Shown here in pieces: positions 35,472 to 42,710 of a DNA stretch of 42,710 bases; within the stretch, counting starts at the first letter, position 1; every line of letters begins with the position of its first letter. Origin of the DNA: Thermoleophilaceae bacterium (lineage in GTDB: Bacteria; Actinomycetota; Thermoleophilia; Solirubrobacterales; Thermoleophilaceae). Location: assembly GCA_016929195.1 (NCBI GenBank), contig JAFGJG010000048.1:1-42710 (forward strand). Direction: 5' to 3'. Below the pieces are notes generated by a model. That model was not told where the DNA came from, made no database searches, and was given only the letters and a program-made list of their open reading frames with translations. Position numbers and translations under genes: made by a program.

Positions 35472-36973
35472 GCCGCGCCGGGCGTGGTCTGCGCCTCGGC
35501 GGTGGCGAACGCGCCGCCGAGCCGATTGCCGAGCGGGCCGAAGAGGTGGACCGCGATCAGGAACGGCATCGCGAACTCGATGAAGTACCCGATCGGCAGC
35601 GTGTAGGCGGTCGCGAGCGCCATGTAGAAGATCGAGGCGCATACGGCGTAGAGGCCGACCCGGTACCCGCGCCCGGCCTCCGGCCCCTTCAGCAGGGCGA
35701 GCATCAGCCGCCCGATCAGGCCGAAGAGGACGGCGCCGACCGCGATCCCCGGGAAGCCGAAGTCGTTGTAGAAGTCGCCGATGATCGTGTACGGCCGGCC
35801 GCCCTTCTGCGTGTCCTGCCAGATGAACTCGCGGAACTCCTGATCGGTCGACTGCGGCTTGTTCGCGATCAGCGGGCCGGGGACGTAGGACTTGAAGGCG
35901 TCCACGAGCCCGCCTCCGTACGCGTAGTCACGCTCCGACGGGATCGTGCTGGTGGCGGTGAACAGGATGTCGAACTCCGTCACGTCGTTGAGGATCCCGG
36001 AAGGGTCCACGATGTACTCGGGGGCGGCGAGGATCGCGCCGCCGATCGACTCGTCGTAGGTGGCCTGGCGGATGCCGAGCAGACCTGCGCCGAGGAGGAC
36101 GCACCCGACCATCGCGAGCACCACGGCCCTGCGCGACCAGGCGCGCCAGAGGTAGTGGGTGGTGAGCGCGACCATGAAGATCAGGAGCAGCACGCGCGTG
36201 CGCGAGCCGGCGAGCGACCAGAAGACGACGAGCTCGAGGGACGCGACTGCGAAGGTCGTCCACTCGAGCCGGTTCTGCGGCTTGAACCAGATGGCCCAGC
36301 AGAGGACCCCGATCGTGCCGAAGCCGAGCAGGAAGTGGTTGACGACCGGCGACCCGGCGTCCACGACCTTCGAGTCGAGCTGGCCCCGGAAGGCCTCGGC
36401 GGGACCGCCCGCGAGGGCCAGGGTGAGCACCTGGCCGACCAGGCCGATCGCGAGGCAGGCGAGCACCACGGTCCGGAAGTTCGGGCGCGGGACGCGCGCC
36501 CCGGCGTCGGCGATCCGCCCGCGCAGGCGACGGCCGACAGGCAGGAAGTACCCGATCACGAAGCAGACGAGGAAGAGCGTCACCGCCGCCATCGTCCGCG
36601 TGAGGGCGGGCTCGAGCGCCTCGTTCAGCTTCGTCGTGACGAACTGCGCGGTCTCGCCGCGGTCGAGAGTCAGCGCGGCCTGGTCGAGGTTCCTCGCCGG
36701 ATACCAGCTCTGGAGGTCCTCGGCGCCGAGGAACAGCTGGAGCGGGCGGATGCTGAACGACAGCAGGCTGACGCCGGCGACGATCGTGAGCGGCTCGAAG
36801 AAGCGCCGCTGCGCGATCGCCCTGACGAACAGGGGGAGCGCCACGAAGCCGGTGACCGCGAGCAGCAGCCAGGCCACGGGTGCGCCGGTGGCCGCGACCG
36901 CGATCCCGGACACGAGGATGGCCGCCGTCGCCGCGGCGACGAGGCCGCGCTCGAACGGGTCGAGCCGGCTCAC
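35465..36973 (-). CDS. O-antigen/polysaccharide polymerase (Wzy-like)
   Basis: A 502-residue membrane protein with about 12 hydrophobic helices and one large extracytoplasmic loop late in the sequence (about 340-405, containing EFDILFTATSTIPSERDYAYGG and AFKSYVPGPLIANKP). This topology, with the P-G-P-x-x-x-x-K-P stretch, is typical of oligosaccharide repeat-unit polymerases, which link repeat units on the outer face of the membrane. Sequence conservation in this family is poor, so the call rests on topology, these motifs and context. It overlaps the RmlD-like gene by 4 nt at its start (36970-36973). Its stop lies inside copy 2 of the 37-bp repeat. Confidence 0.85.
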   Translation of the reverse strand: MSRLDPFERGLVAAATAAILVSGIAVAATGAPVAWLLLAVTGFVALPLFVRAIAQRRFFEPLTIVAGVSLLSFSIRPLQLFLGAEDLQSWYPARNLDQAALTLDRGETAQFVTTKLNEALEPALTRTMAAVTLFLVCFVIGYFLPVGRRLRGRIADAGARVPRPNFRTVVLACLAIGLVGQVLTLALAGGPAEAFRGQLDSKVVDAGSPVVNHFLLGFGTIGVLCWAIWFKPQNRLEWTTFAVASLELVVFWSLAGSRTRVLLLIFMVALTTHYLWRAWSRRAVVLAMVGCVLLGAGLLGIRQATYDESIGGAILAAPEYIVDPSGILNDVTEFDILFTATSTIPSERDYAYGGGLVDAFKSYVPGPLIANKPQSTDQEFREFIWQDTQKGGRPYTIIGDFYNDFGFPGIAVGAVLFGLIGRLMLALLKGPEAGRGYRVGLYAVCASIFYMALATAYTLPIGYFIEFAMPFLIAVHLFGPLGNRLGGAFATAEAQTTPGAAA

Positions 36974-37851
36974 GAGGCTTCGGCCAGGAGCCCGGCCCGG
37001 CTCATGTACTCCTCGAGCGCGTCACGCCACGGGCGCAGCGGGGTCAGCCCGGCGGCGTCGGCGGCGGGGCGTGCCAGCACGCCGTTCAGGGGCCGGTCGG
37101 CGCCTCCGGGGGGCCGCGTCGTGTCCACCGGCTCGACCGGGACGTCGAGGCCGGCCAGCTCCATGATCGCCCGGGTGAACTCGTACCAGGAGCACTCGCC
37201 CGAGGCCGTCACGTGGAAGACGCCGGCGGCGTCCTTCTCGACCGCCTCGACCAGCGCCTCGGCGAGATCGGCGGTGAAGGTCGGGCTGAGCCGCTGGTCG
37301 GCGACCATCTTCAGCTCGCCCTGCTCGCGCGCGCGGGCGACCATGCGCGTGACGAAGTTCCCGCCCTTGGACGCGCTGCCGTGCAGGCCGTAGAGCCCCG
37401 CCCCGCGGGCAACCACGGCGCCCGGCGCATACGCCAGCGCGGCGTACTCCCCCGCCAGCTTCGACAGCGCGTAGATGCTGCGCGGCGACGGCGGCGCGGA
37501 CTCCGGGTAGGGCTCCGCGGCGGCGCCGTCGAAGACGTAGTTGGTGCTCAGGTGGACGAGCTTCGCGCCGGACTCGGCGCAGCGCTCCCCGATCCGCTTG
37601 ACGGCGCGGGCGTTCACCTCGAAGGAGCGGTCCTCCTCGCGCTCGCACACCTCGACGTTGTGGAAGGCCGCGCAGTTGAAGACGACGTCCGGCCGCGACT
37701 CCTCGAACGCCGCCGCCACCGCCGCGTCGTCCGTGATGTCGAGCGCCTCGCGATCGCGCGCCGACACCTCGGCGCGCTCCGCCAGCAGCGCTTCCAGATC
37801 AGACGCGAGCTGGCCGCCGCCGCCAGTGATCAGCACGCGGCCGAACGTCAC
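36970..37851 (-). CDS. RmlD-like dTDP-4-dehydrorhamnose reductase family protein
   Basis: A 293-residue short-chain dehydrogenase of the RmlD group. It has the Rossmann loop RVLITGGGGQLASDLEALLAE (residues 5-25), D-x-T-D (DITDD), VVFNCAAFHNVEVCE, the signature STNYVFDG (102-109) and the catalytic Y127-x-x-x-K131 in SIYALSKLAGEY. It would reduce a dTDP-4-keto-6-deoxyhexose to the final deoxysugar. With RmlC in the window, L-rhamnose is plausible, but RmlA and RmlB are not seen. The start is GTG 37851, overlapping the stop of the epimerase gene by 4 nt; a longer upstream frame is a shadow of that gene. Confidence 0.88.
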   Translation of the reverse strand: MTFGRVLITGGGGQLASDLEALLAERAEVSARDREALDITDDAAVAAAFEESRPDVVFNCAAFHNVEVCEREEDRSFEVNARAVKRIGERCAESGAKLVHLSTNYVFDGAAAEPYPESAPPSPRSIYALSKLAGEYAALAYAPGAVVARGAGLYGLHGSASKGGNFVTRMVARAREQGELKMVADQRLSPTFTADLAEALVEAVEKDAAGVFHVTASGECSWYEFTRAIMELAGLDVPVEPVDTTRPPGGADRPLNGVLARPAADAAGLTPLRPWRDALEEYMSRAGLLAEAS

Positions 37852-38939
37852 AAGACCGAGCCGAACTCCTCGATGCGCGGCTGCACCTCGTGCAGGAGCT
37901 GGAGCCAGCGGATGTTGTAGTAGCGCGGATCCGTGAGCTGCGCCCGGTCCTTGATGTCGATCTCGGAGAGGAGGTCGGAGACGGCCTCGACCACCGAGCG
38001 GCGCGGGATGAAGCCGAGCCGCGCCGACAGCTTCGCGTTCGAGCACTCGTAGTCGCGCGTGAGCTTCGGCGCCGGCGCCTCCTCGAGGCTGACGGTCACG
38101 CCCACGAGCTGCGCGGACCCGGCGACGAGCATCGCCAGCTCGCGGATCTGGTAGTTCGAGTGGAGGACGTTGAAGATCTCGCCCTTGACGAGGTGGTCGG
38201 GCGCCTCGTAGGCGGCGACCATCGCGTCGGACACGTCGCGGACGTCCACGAGCGGGCGCCACATCCAGCCGCCGCCGTGAAGCAGGAGCCGGCCCTGGAC
38301 GAGCGAGTCCTTGACGAACGTGTTGACCACGAGGTCGAAGCGCATCCGCGGGCTATAGCCGTAGACGGTGCCGTTCCTGAGGATCACCGGGCAGAGGCCC
38401 TGGTCCTGGAGCTCGAGCAGCGCCTTCTCCCCGTAGTGCTTAGAGGTCGAGTACGCACCGCGCGGCTGGACCGGAGCCGTCTCGTCGTGCATTCCGGGCG
38501 GGAGGCCGTCGTACAGGGAGCAGGAGGACGAGAACACGACCCGCTCGATGCCATGCTCGACGCAGGCGCGCCCGAGCGCCTCGGTGGCCACGGCGTTCAT
38601 CTGCCAGTTGGCCTCGGGGTCGTACTCGGCGGTCGGGTCGTTCGAGAGGCCGGCGAGGTGGATCACGCCGTCGACGCCCTCGAGCGCCTCGCGCGGGATG
38701 TCCCGCACGTCGGCGACCACGAGCTCGATCCGGTCGCGGATCCGCTCGAGCGGCCCCTCGCCCCAGTAGAGGCGGTCCAGGACGCGCACGTTGTAACCGC
38801 GATCGAGCAGGCGCTCGGTGAGGATCGCGCCGATGTAGCCGGCGCCTCCCGTGACGAGAACCGTGCCCTCCCGGGGGCCGTCCATGCTGAGTCCGTTGCT
38901 GCGGCCCTGGAGGCCTGGAGAGTTGGCGTCGCTTGTCAC
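37848..38939 (-). CDS. NAD-dependent epimerase/dehydratase (extended SDR)
   Basis: A 363-residue extended SDR enzyme. It has the NAD loop VLVTGGAGYIGAILTERLL (GxxGxxG, 31-37), HLAGLSNDPTAEYDPEANW, SSSCSLYDG, the catalytic Y163-x-x-x-K167 (AYSTSKHYGEK) and RNGTVYGYSPRMRFD. It belongs to the GalE/RmlB-like superfamily; the exact sugar nucleotide is not deducible. The start is GTG 38939, where TAGCGT lies 7 nt upstream on the minus strand. The ATG at 38885 also keeps the whole fold and is the alternative. It heads the minus-strand set epimerase, RmlD-like, Wzy-like and is divergent from the glycosyltransferase at 39053. Confidence 0.9.
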   Translation of the reverse strand: MTSDANSPGLQGRSNGLSMDGPREGTVLVTGGAGYIGAILTERLLDRGYNVRVLDRLYWGEGPLERIRDRIELVVADVRDIPREALEGVDGVIHLAGLSNDPTAEYDPEANWQMNAVATEALGRACVEHGIERVVFSSSCSLYDGLPPGMHDETAPVQPRGAYSTSKHYGEKALLELQDQGLCPVILRNGTVYGYSPRMRFDLVVNTFVKDSLVQGRLLLHGGGWMWRPLVDVRDVSDAMVAAYEAPDHLVKGEIFNVLHSNYQIRELAMLVAGSAQLVGVTVSLEEAPAPKLTRDYECSNAKLSARLGFIPRRSVVEAVSDLLSEIDIKDRAQLTDPRYYNIRWLQLLHEVQPRIEEFGSVL

Positions 38940-38946
38940 CGCGCCT

Positions 38947-38952
38947 ACGCTA
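38947..38952 (-). promoter_or_regulatory. Putative -10 box of the epimerase operon
   Basis: TAGCGT on the minus strand ends 7 nt before the GTG at 38939; no Shine-Dalgarno is present. It supports the longer start. Confidence 0.45.
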
Positions 38953-39052
38953 GCGCAGCTACGGCCGGGAGGCGTCGCCTCCTGGCGTCGCGGATTTCCG
39001 CTCTTGCGTGTAGCTTGATGCGGCGACCTGGCCAGTCGTCAGCCCGAGAAGA

Positions 39053-40015
39053 ATGGCAGCCGAGCCCACCTCTGCATATCCACAGTCGTCGCCGCACGCT
39101 GCGCCCGAAGAGGCGCCGCCGTTGCTCGAGATCGTGATCGTCGTCTCCGACGGCGCCCGCGACCACGTGCGCGCGTGCCTGGAGTCGCTGCGCCGGTTCC
39201 CGCTCGCGGCGGGGCCGATGGTCACGCACGTGATCGACAACGCCAGCTCCGACGGGACGGCCGAGATGATCCGCGACGAGTTCGACGAGGTCCAGCTCCA
39301 GACGCTGCCCTGGAACTCGGGGTTCTGCATCGCCAACAACGTCGTCCTGCGCAGGGCGAAGGCGCGCTACGTGCTGCTGCTCAACCCGGACACCGAGGTC
39401 ACCCAGGGCGCCCTCGACTTCATGATCCAGCTGATGGAGCAGCGGCCCGAGATCGGGATGTCGAGCTGCCGCCTGGTCCAGCACGACGGGACCTTCGACC
39501 ACGCCGCAAAGCGCTCGTTCCCCACGCCGCTCGGCGCGCTCGGGCACTTCACGGGCCTCGGCCGCCGGGCCAGCTCGGAAGGGCGGCTCGCCCAGTACCG
39601 CGCGCCGGAGCTCGACGAGCTAGACAGCGGCGAGGTGGACGCCGTCAACGGCGCCTTCATGCTCGTGCGCGACACAGCGCTGCGCGACGTCGGCCTGCTC
39701 GACGAGGGCTACTGGCTCTACATGGACGACCTGGACTGGTGCTACCGCTTCAAGCTCGCGGGCTGGAAGGTCTGGTACGACGGCTCGGTCACGTGCATTC
39801 ACGTGAAGGGCGGCACCACGGTGGAGGCGAAGAAGCGGGGCAGGCATCGCGGCCTCAAGCACAACCTCGCCTTCCACCGCAGCATGGGCCGCTTCTACCG
39901 GAAGTTCTACGCCGGGAAGCGCCCGGCGTTCGACGCTCTGATCTACGTCGCGATCATGGCCAAGTTCCTGGTCGCGGCCGTGCGCAGCACCGGCGCCCGC
40001 CGGCGCGTCTTCTAG
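39053..40015 (+). CDS. Glycosyltransferase family 2, rhamnosyltransferase-like
   Basis: A 320-residue GT2 enzyme of the WbbL/rhamnosyltransferase subgroup. It has LEIVIVVSDGARDHVRACLESL, HVIDNASSDGTAEMIR, NSGFCIANN, the metal site YVLLLNPDTEV and VNGAFMLVRDTALRDVG. The acceptor motif is WLYMDDLDWCYRFKLAGWKV, with a following IHVKGGTT. Its C-terminal helix (FDALIYVAIMAKFLVAAV) may touch the membrane. GAGAAG precedes the ATG and TAGCTT (39011-39016) is a possible -10 box, so this gene has a conventional leader. Its TAG overlaps the opposite-strand stop of the lipoprotein gene within a single CTAG (40012-40015). Confidence 0.9.
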   Translation: MAAEPTSAYPQSSPHAAPEEAPPLLEIVIVVSDGARDHVRACLESLRRFPLAAGPMVTHVIDNASSDGTAEMIRDEFDEVQLQTLPWNSGFCIANNVVLRRAKARYVLLLNPDTEVTQGALDFMIQLMEQRPEIGMSSCRLVQHDGTFDHAAKRSFPTPLGALGHFTGLGRRASSEGRLAQYRAPELDELDSGEVDAVNGAFMLVRDTALRDVGLLDEGYWLYMDDLDWCYRFKLAGWKVWYDGSVTCIHVKGGTTVEAKKRGRHRGLKHNLAFHRSMGRFYRKFYAGKRPAFDALIYVAIMAKFLVAAVRSTGARRRVF

Positions 40016-40500
40016 CCCCGGTCGAGGACCGGGTCGTCCAGGTCCACCAGGGCCGGCAGCAGCTTGGCGATCTTCCACTCGCCGTCGACACGCCTGACGG
40101 GGAAGGCGAGCGGCAGCCTGCCGGCCTTGCCGTCCTTCGTGCGGAAGAGGACGCGCGCCACCACCCGCACCCGCCCCGGCGCCTGGCGCTCGGTGGTGAC
40201 GAAGCGGACGCCCCTGAAGGTCGTGATCAGCCACTGGAGCTCCTCGGCGCGCCTGGCGAGCGCCTTCGGCTTCGCGCGGAGCGCCGGGTCGTAGAGGCGC
40301 ACGGCGGCCGCGGCGTCGCTGAAGACGGCCGCTCGGGCCCACTCCATCACGGTGCGCTCCGGAGTGCCCGCGGGCACTCGCTCCACGTCGGCCTGCCGGA
40401 TGACGCCCGGGTGGTTCAGGTAACGCACGTCCACGCCGTCGTCGCCGCAGCCGGTGGCGACGGCCGCGGCCGCCGCGAGGAGACAGAGCGCCCGTCTCAC
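40012..40500 (-). CDS. Putative lipoprotein 1, unknown function
   Basis: A 162-residue protein with a lipoprotein signal peptide (MRRALCLLAAAAAVATGC, lipidated C18). The mature part begins GDDGVDVRYLNHPG and carries ADVERVPAGTPERTVMEWARA, a strand-rich middle (RVRVVARVLFRTKDG) and EWKIAKLLPAL near the end. The latter half has the strand pattern of NTF2-like lipoproteins (EWKIxKL), but I cannot name a family. The stretch ADV-x3-PAG-x-PE-x2-V-x-EW is shared with the preceding gene, so the two are tandem paralogues. The start is GTG 40500, overlapping that gene's stop by 4 nt. Its stop shares CTAG with the convergent glycosyltransferase. Confidence 0.8.
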   Translation of the reverse strand: MRRALCLLAAAAAVATGCGDDGVDVRYLNHPGVIRQADVERVPAGTPERTVMEWARAAVFSDAAAAVRLYDPALRAKPKALARRAEELQWLITTFRGVRFVTTERQAPGRVRVVARVLFRTKDGKAGRLPLAFPVRRVDGEWKIAKLLPALVDLDDPVLDRG

Positions 40501-41036
40501 TGGGGCATGCCCTTCAGCGCGGGGTCGATCCGCACGTCCGAGAGCGTGGCCAGGAAGAGGTCGTCCGCGAGCCGCCATCCGTTCGGGCCGCGGACCAGGT
40601 GGAACGCGCGCGGCCTCCGCACGACGTCGCGGCGGCCGTTCGGGGCCTCGCGCTCGGTGAGCGTCATGACGTAGACGGTCGCCGTCCGGCCGCGCCTCGT
40701 CACGTCGATGATCTTCGGCATGCCCATGAGGCGCCACTGGTTGACGGCCACCTGACGGATGAACTTGAGCTCCTCCAGCCTCCCGATGGTGCCGGGCGGG
40801 AGGTAGCGCCGCGCCTCGGCGAGCTCGTTCTGCTGCATCAGGCGCAGCCACTCGACGACCGCCTGCTCCGGCGACCCGGCCGGAAGCGCCGTGACGTCGG
40901 CCTCCGAGATCTGGCTGCCGTGGGGCGGGCCGGCTGGCTTCGAGAGCTCCCCGCAGCCCGCCGCGAGCGCCAGGAGCACGGATAGCAGGGCGGCTCCGCA
41001 CCCACGTGAGAGTGTGCTTCGCCGCGAAAACCCGAT
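40497..41036 (-). CDS. Putative lipoprotein 2, unknown function
   Basis: From ATC 41036 the protein is 179 residues with a textbook lipoprotein signal: Arg-rich start, hydrophobic core GAALLSVLLALAAGC and lipobox LAAGC. The mature part has EADVTALPAGSPEQAVVEWLR and continues with strands ATVYVMTLTEREAP and NGWRLADDLFLATL, an NTF2-like pattern shared with lipoprotein 1. The only ATG in frame (41138) would put 61 residues before the lipid-bearing Cys and overlap the divergent glycosyltransferase by 35 nt; no GTG or TTG lies before the signal core. CATTAT ends exactly 6 nt before this ATC. Function is not recognised; position suggests an outer-surface role in glycan assembly. Confidence 0.75.
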   Translation of the reverse strand: MGFSRRSTLSRGCGAALLSVLLALAAGCGELSKPAGPPHGSQISEADVTALPAGSPEQAVVEWLRLMQQNELAEARRYLPPGTIGRLEELKFIRQVAVNQWRLMGMPKIIDVTRRGRTATVYVMTLTEREAPNGRRDVVRRPRAFHLVRGPNGWRLADDLFLATLSDVRIDPALKGMPQ

Positions 41037-41042
41037 GTGGCC

Positions 41043-41048
41043 ATAATG
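41043..41048 (-). promoter_or_regulatory. Putative -10 box of the lipoprotein pair
   Basis: CATTAT on the minus strand ends 6 nt before the in-frame ATC at 41036. That distance places the transcript start on the ATC itself. Confidence 0.4.
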
Positions 41049-41103
41049 GCACAGGCGCCCGCCCCGCCCGCCGTACGAACCCAGCCCTCGAAAAGACTCT
41101 CTG

Positions 41104-42129
41104 ATGCCCCCACCGGCGATCTCCGCCGTCGTCGTCAACTATCGGCGGCCCGACATACTCGGCACCTGCCTCGCCTCGCTCGGGGAGGCGCTCGGGCGCG
41201 TGGCCGAGCCGACCGAGCTGGTGGTCATCGACAACGCGTCCGGCGACGAGTCCTGCGACGTCGTGCGCCGTGTGGCCCCGGACGCGCAACTGCTCGTGAT
41301 GGACAGGAACCTCGGGTTCGCCGCCGTCAGCAAGGGGATAGCGGCGTCGACCGGCGAGTGGGTGCTGTTCGTGAACAACGACGTCGAGATGGACCCCGAG
41401 GCGGCCCGGCTGATGCTCGAGGCCGGCCGCTCGGACGCGCGAATCGGGTCGGTGGCGGCGCAGATGCGCTTCGCGAACCGGCCCGACACGATCAACTCGG
41501 CCGGCATCGGGATCGACTGCCTCGGCATCGCCTTCGACCGGCTGCTCGGCGAGCCCCTGTCGGCCAGCGAGCCGGAGCCGACGGAGGTCTTCGGCGCATC
41601 CGGCGGCGCCGCGCTCTATCGACGCGAGATGCTCGACGACATCGGCGGGTTCGACGAGAGCTACTTCTTCGTGCTCGAGGACGCCGACGTGGCCTGGCGC
41701 GCGAGGATGCGCGGCTGGCGCTGCATGTACGTGCCGGGCGCCGTGGTGACGCACCACCACGGGGCGACGATGCCCCACGGCTCGAGCACCAAGTACTTCC
41801 AGGTGGGCCTCAACCGGGTCCGGACGCTGGCCAAGAACGCCGAGGCGAGGCACCTGCTGCGTCACGGACCGGCGATGATTGGATATGACATCGCCTACGT
41901 GACCTTCGCCGCCGCCACAGACCGAACCCTCGCCCCGCTCCGCGGCCGCCTCAAGGGCCTGCGCCAGTGGCGGCGCTACCGCCGCGCCGGCGCGGACCTG
42001 CGCGCGCCGGTCGATCTCGCCCCGACCAGGGGCCTGCGCGCGGCCCTCGGGCGCCGCGCCGTCTGGCACGGCAACTCGACGGCGCTCCGATCGAACGGCG
42101 CGTCGGCCCGCGAGGAGGTCGTCTCGTGA
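41104..42129 (+). CDS. Glycosyltransferase family 2
   Basis: A 341-residue GT2 enzyme beginning MPPPAISAVVVNYRRPDILG. ELVVIDNASGDESCDVV, NLGFAAVSKGI and the metal site WVLFVNNDVEMDP follow. GASGGAALYRREMLDDIGGFDE and FFVLEDADVAWRARMRGWRC form the acceptor/base region, with YVPGAVVTHHHGATM after it. It resembles WbbL-type rhamnosyl- or galactofuranosyltransferases; the exact donor is unknown. The C-terminal third (about 245-341) is basic and may bind the membrane or a partner. Its stop overlaps the rmlC start by 4 nt (42126-42129), which ties it to deoxyhexose supply. It is divergent from the lipoprotein pair across a 67-nt gap. Confidence 0.9.
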   Translation: MPPPAISAVVVNYRRPDILGTCLASLGEALGRVAEPTELVVIDNASGDESCDVVRRVAPDAQLLVMDRNLGFAAVSKGIAASTGEWVLFVNNDVEMDPEAARLMLEAGRSDARIGSVAAQMRFANRPDTINSAGIGIDCLGIAFDRLLGEPLSASEPEPTEVFGASGGAALYRREMLDDIGGFDESYFFVLEDADVAWRARMRGWRCMYVPGAVVTHHHGATMPHGSSTKYFQVGLNRVRTLAKNAEARHLLRHGPAMIGYDIAYVTFAAATDRTLAPLRGRLKGLRQWRRYRRAGADLRAPVDLAPTRGLRAALGRRAVWHGNSTALRSNGASAREEVVS

Positions 42130-42683
42130 AGCGGCTCGAGACACGCCTCGACGGTCCGATCCTCGTGGAGCCGGTGGTCCACGGCGACCACCGCGGCTTC
42201 TTCCACGAGACCTACCGCCGCAACGTGTACACGGAGCTGGGGATCCCGGACGAGTTCGTCCAGGACAACCATTCGCGCTCGAAGCGCGGGATCGTGCGCG
42301 GCATGCACTTCCAGGTCGGGGACGGGATGTCGAAGCTCGTCCGCTGCAGCCGGGGAGCCATCGTCGACGTGGTCGTGGACCTCCGCCGGGGGTCGCCCAC
42401 CTTCGGCGAGTGGGAGGCCTTCGAGCTGAACGACGAGAGCCTGCACCAGCTCTACTGCCCGATCGGCTTCGCCCACGGGTTCTGCGTCACGAGCGAGATG
42501 GCGGACGTGATGTACAAGTGCTCCGCCTACTACGACGAGTCGATCGAGCGGGGGATCAAGTACGACGACCCGGAGATCGGCATCCGCTGGCCCGACGTGG
42601 AGCTGATCCCGTCCGAACGCGATGCCACCGCGCCGCGTCTGAGCGAGATCGCGGACGAGCTTCCGTTCCGCTACGAGGTTTAG
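42126..42683 (+). CDS. rmlC: dTDP-4-dehydrorhamnose 3,5-epimerase (RmlC family)
   Basis: A 185-residue cupin. It has GDHRGFFHETYRRNVY, the signature DNHSRSKRGIVRGMHFQ with the catalytic H61, K70, the strand AIVDVVVDLRRGSPTFGEW, and CPIGFAHGFCVTSEMADVMYKCSAYYD with the candidate acid Tyr (Y130 or Y136). The end, GIKYDDPEIGIRWP, is nearly invariant in RmlC. The enzyme epimerises dTDP-4-keto-6-deoxyglucose at C3 and C5 on the way to dTDP-L-rhamnose. The start is GTG 42126, coupled to the preceding glycosyltransferase stop; a longer frame from 41967 would be a shadow. rmlA and rmlB are not in the window. The final 27 nt hold nothing recognisable. Confidence 0.94.
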   Translation: MKRLETRLDGPILVEPVVHGDHRGFFHETYRRNVYTELGIPDEFVQDNHSRSKRGIVRGMHFQVGDGMSKLVRCSRGAIVDVVVDLRRGSPTFGEWEAFELNDESLHQLYCPIGFAHGFCVTSEMADVMYKCSAYYDESIERGIKYDDPEIGIRWPDVELIPSERDATAPRLSEIADELPFRYEV

Positions 42684-42710
42684 CGCGGGATCGGGCCCGC
42701 GGAGCCAATC

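Overview
This is a gene-dense chromosomal window from a very high-G+C bacterium. GTG starts, 4-nt start/stop overlaps and C/G third positions dominate. The comF-hpf-secA order, a CtaG-type oxidase assembly factor, paired NarL-type sensor kinases and the GAF/GGDEF/HD-GYP hybrid all suit an actinobacterium. My inference, not proof, is a member of class Thermoleophilia (Solirubrobacterales or Gaiellales). I see no rRNA, tRNA, CRISPR array, transposase, integrase or phage gene. No gap between genes exceeds about 135 nt.

Layout. (1) 1-4551 is housekeeping: secA (cut by the window edge), hpf, comF, ctaG and a eukaryotic-type UDP-glucose pyrophosphorylase. (2) 4632-14663 is signalling and export: a dual c-di-GMP enzyme, a GNAT acetyltransferase, a NarL regulator with an intact and a degenerate sensor kinase, a SRPBCC protein, and a MacB/FtsX-type ABC exporter. 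(3) 14737-25034 is a long, mostly overlapping minus-strand run. It starts with an M20 peptidase, an LCP glycopolymer ligase, UDP-glucose dehydrogenase, an NDP-sugar pyrophosphorylase and a phosphoglucose/phosphomannose isomerase. It continues with a MerR regulator, two different S-adenosylhomocysteine hydrolase-family genes, a SnoaL-like protein, a zinc ribbon and a four-helix membrane protein. (4) 25118-42683 is a surface-polysaccharide locus: a YfhO-like membrane protein, a secreted propeller, two tandem membrane sulfatase-fold enzymes, a Wzx-like flippase, three GT2 glycosyltransferases, an acyltransferase-3, a Wzy-like polymerase, RmlD- and GalE-like reductase/epimerase genes, two paralogous lipoproteins and RmlC.

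How it fits together: UDP-glucose (3196-4551) feeds UDP-glucuronate (21150-22427). The isomerase and NDP-sugar synthase supply activated mannose or glucose, RmlC and RmlD point to deoxyhexoses, and the GT2s, flippase, polymerase and LCP protein would assemble, export, polymerise and anchor a glycan. The acyltransferase and sulfatase-fold proteins would decorate it.

Most notable observations: (a) the acyltransferase is bracketed by a perfect 37-bp direct repeat that duplicates the 3' end of the neighbouring glycosyltransferase, as if a cassette had been inserted between two convergent genes that once shared CTAG stop codons; (b) three unrelated genes appear to start at an in-frame ATC; (c) the second SAH-hydrolase paralogue has lost the catalytic Lys/Asp pair; (d) one sensor kinase lacks its phospho-acceptor His and its ATP-binding motifs; (e) many starts carry a TANNNT box 6-8 nt upstream and no Shine-Dalgarno, suggesting widespread leaderless transcripts.
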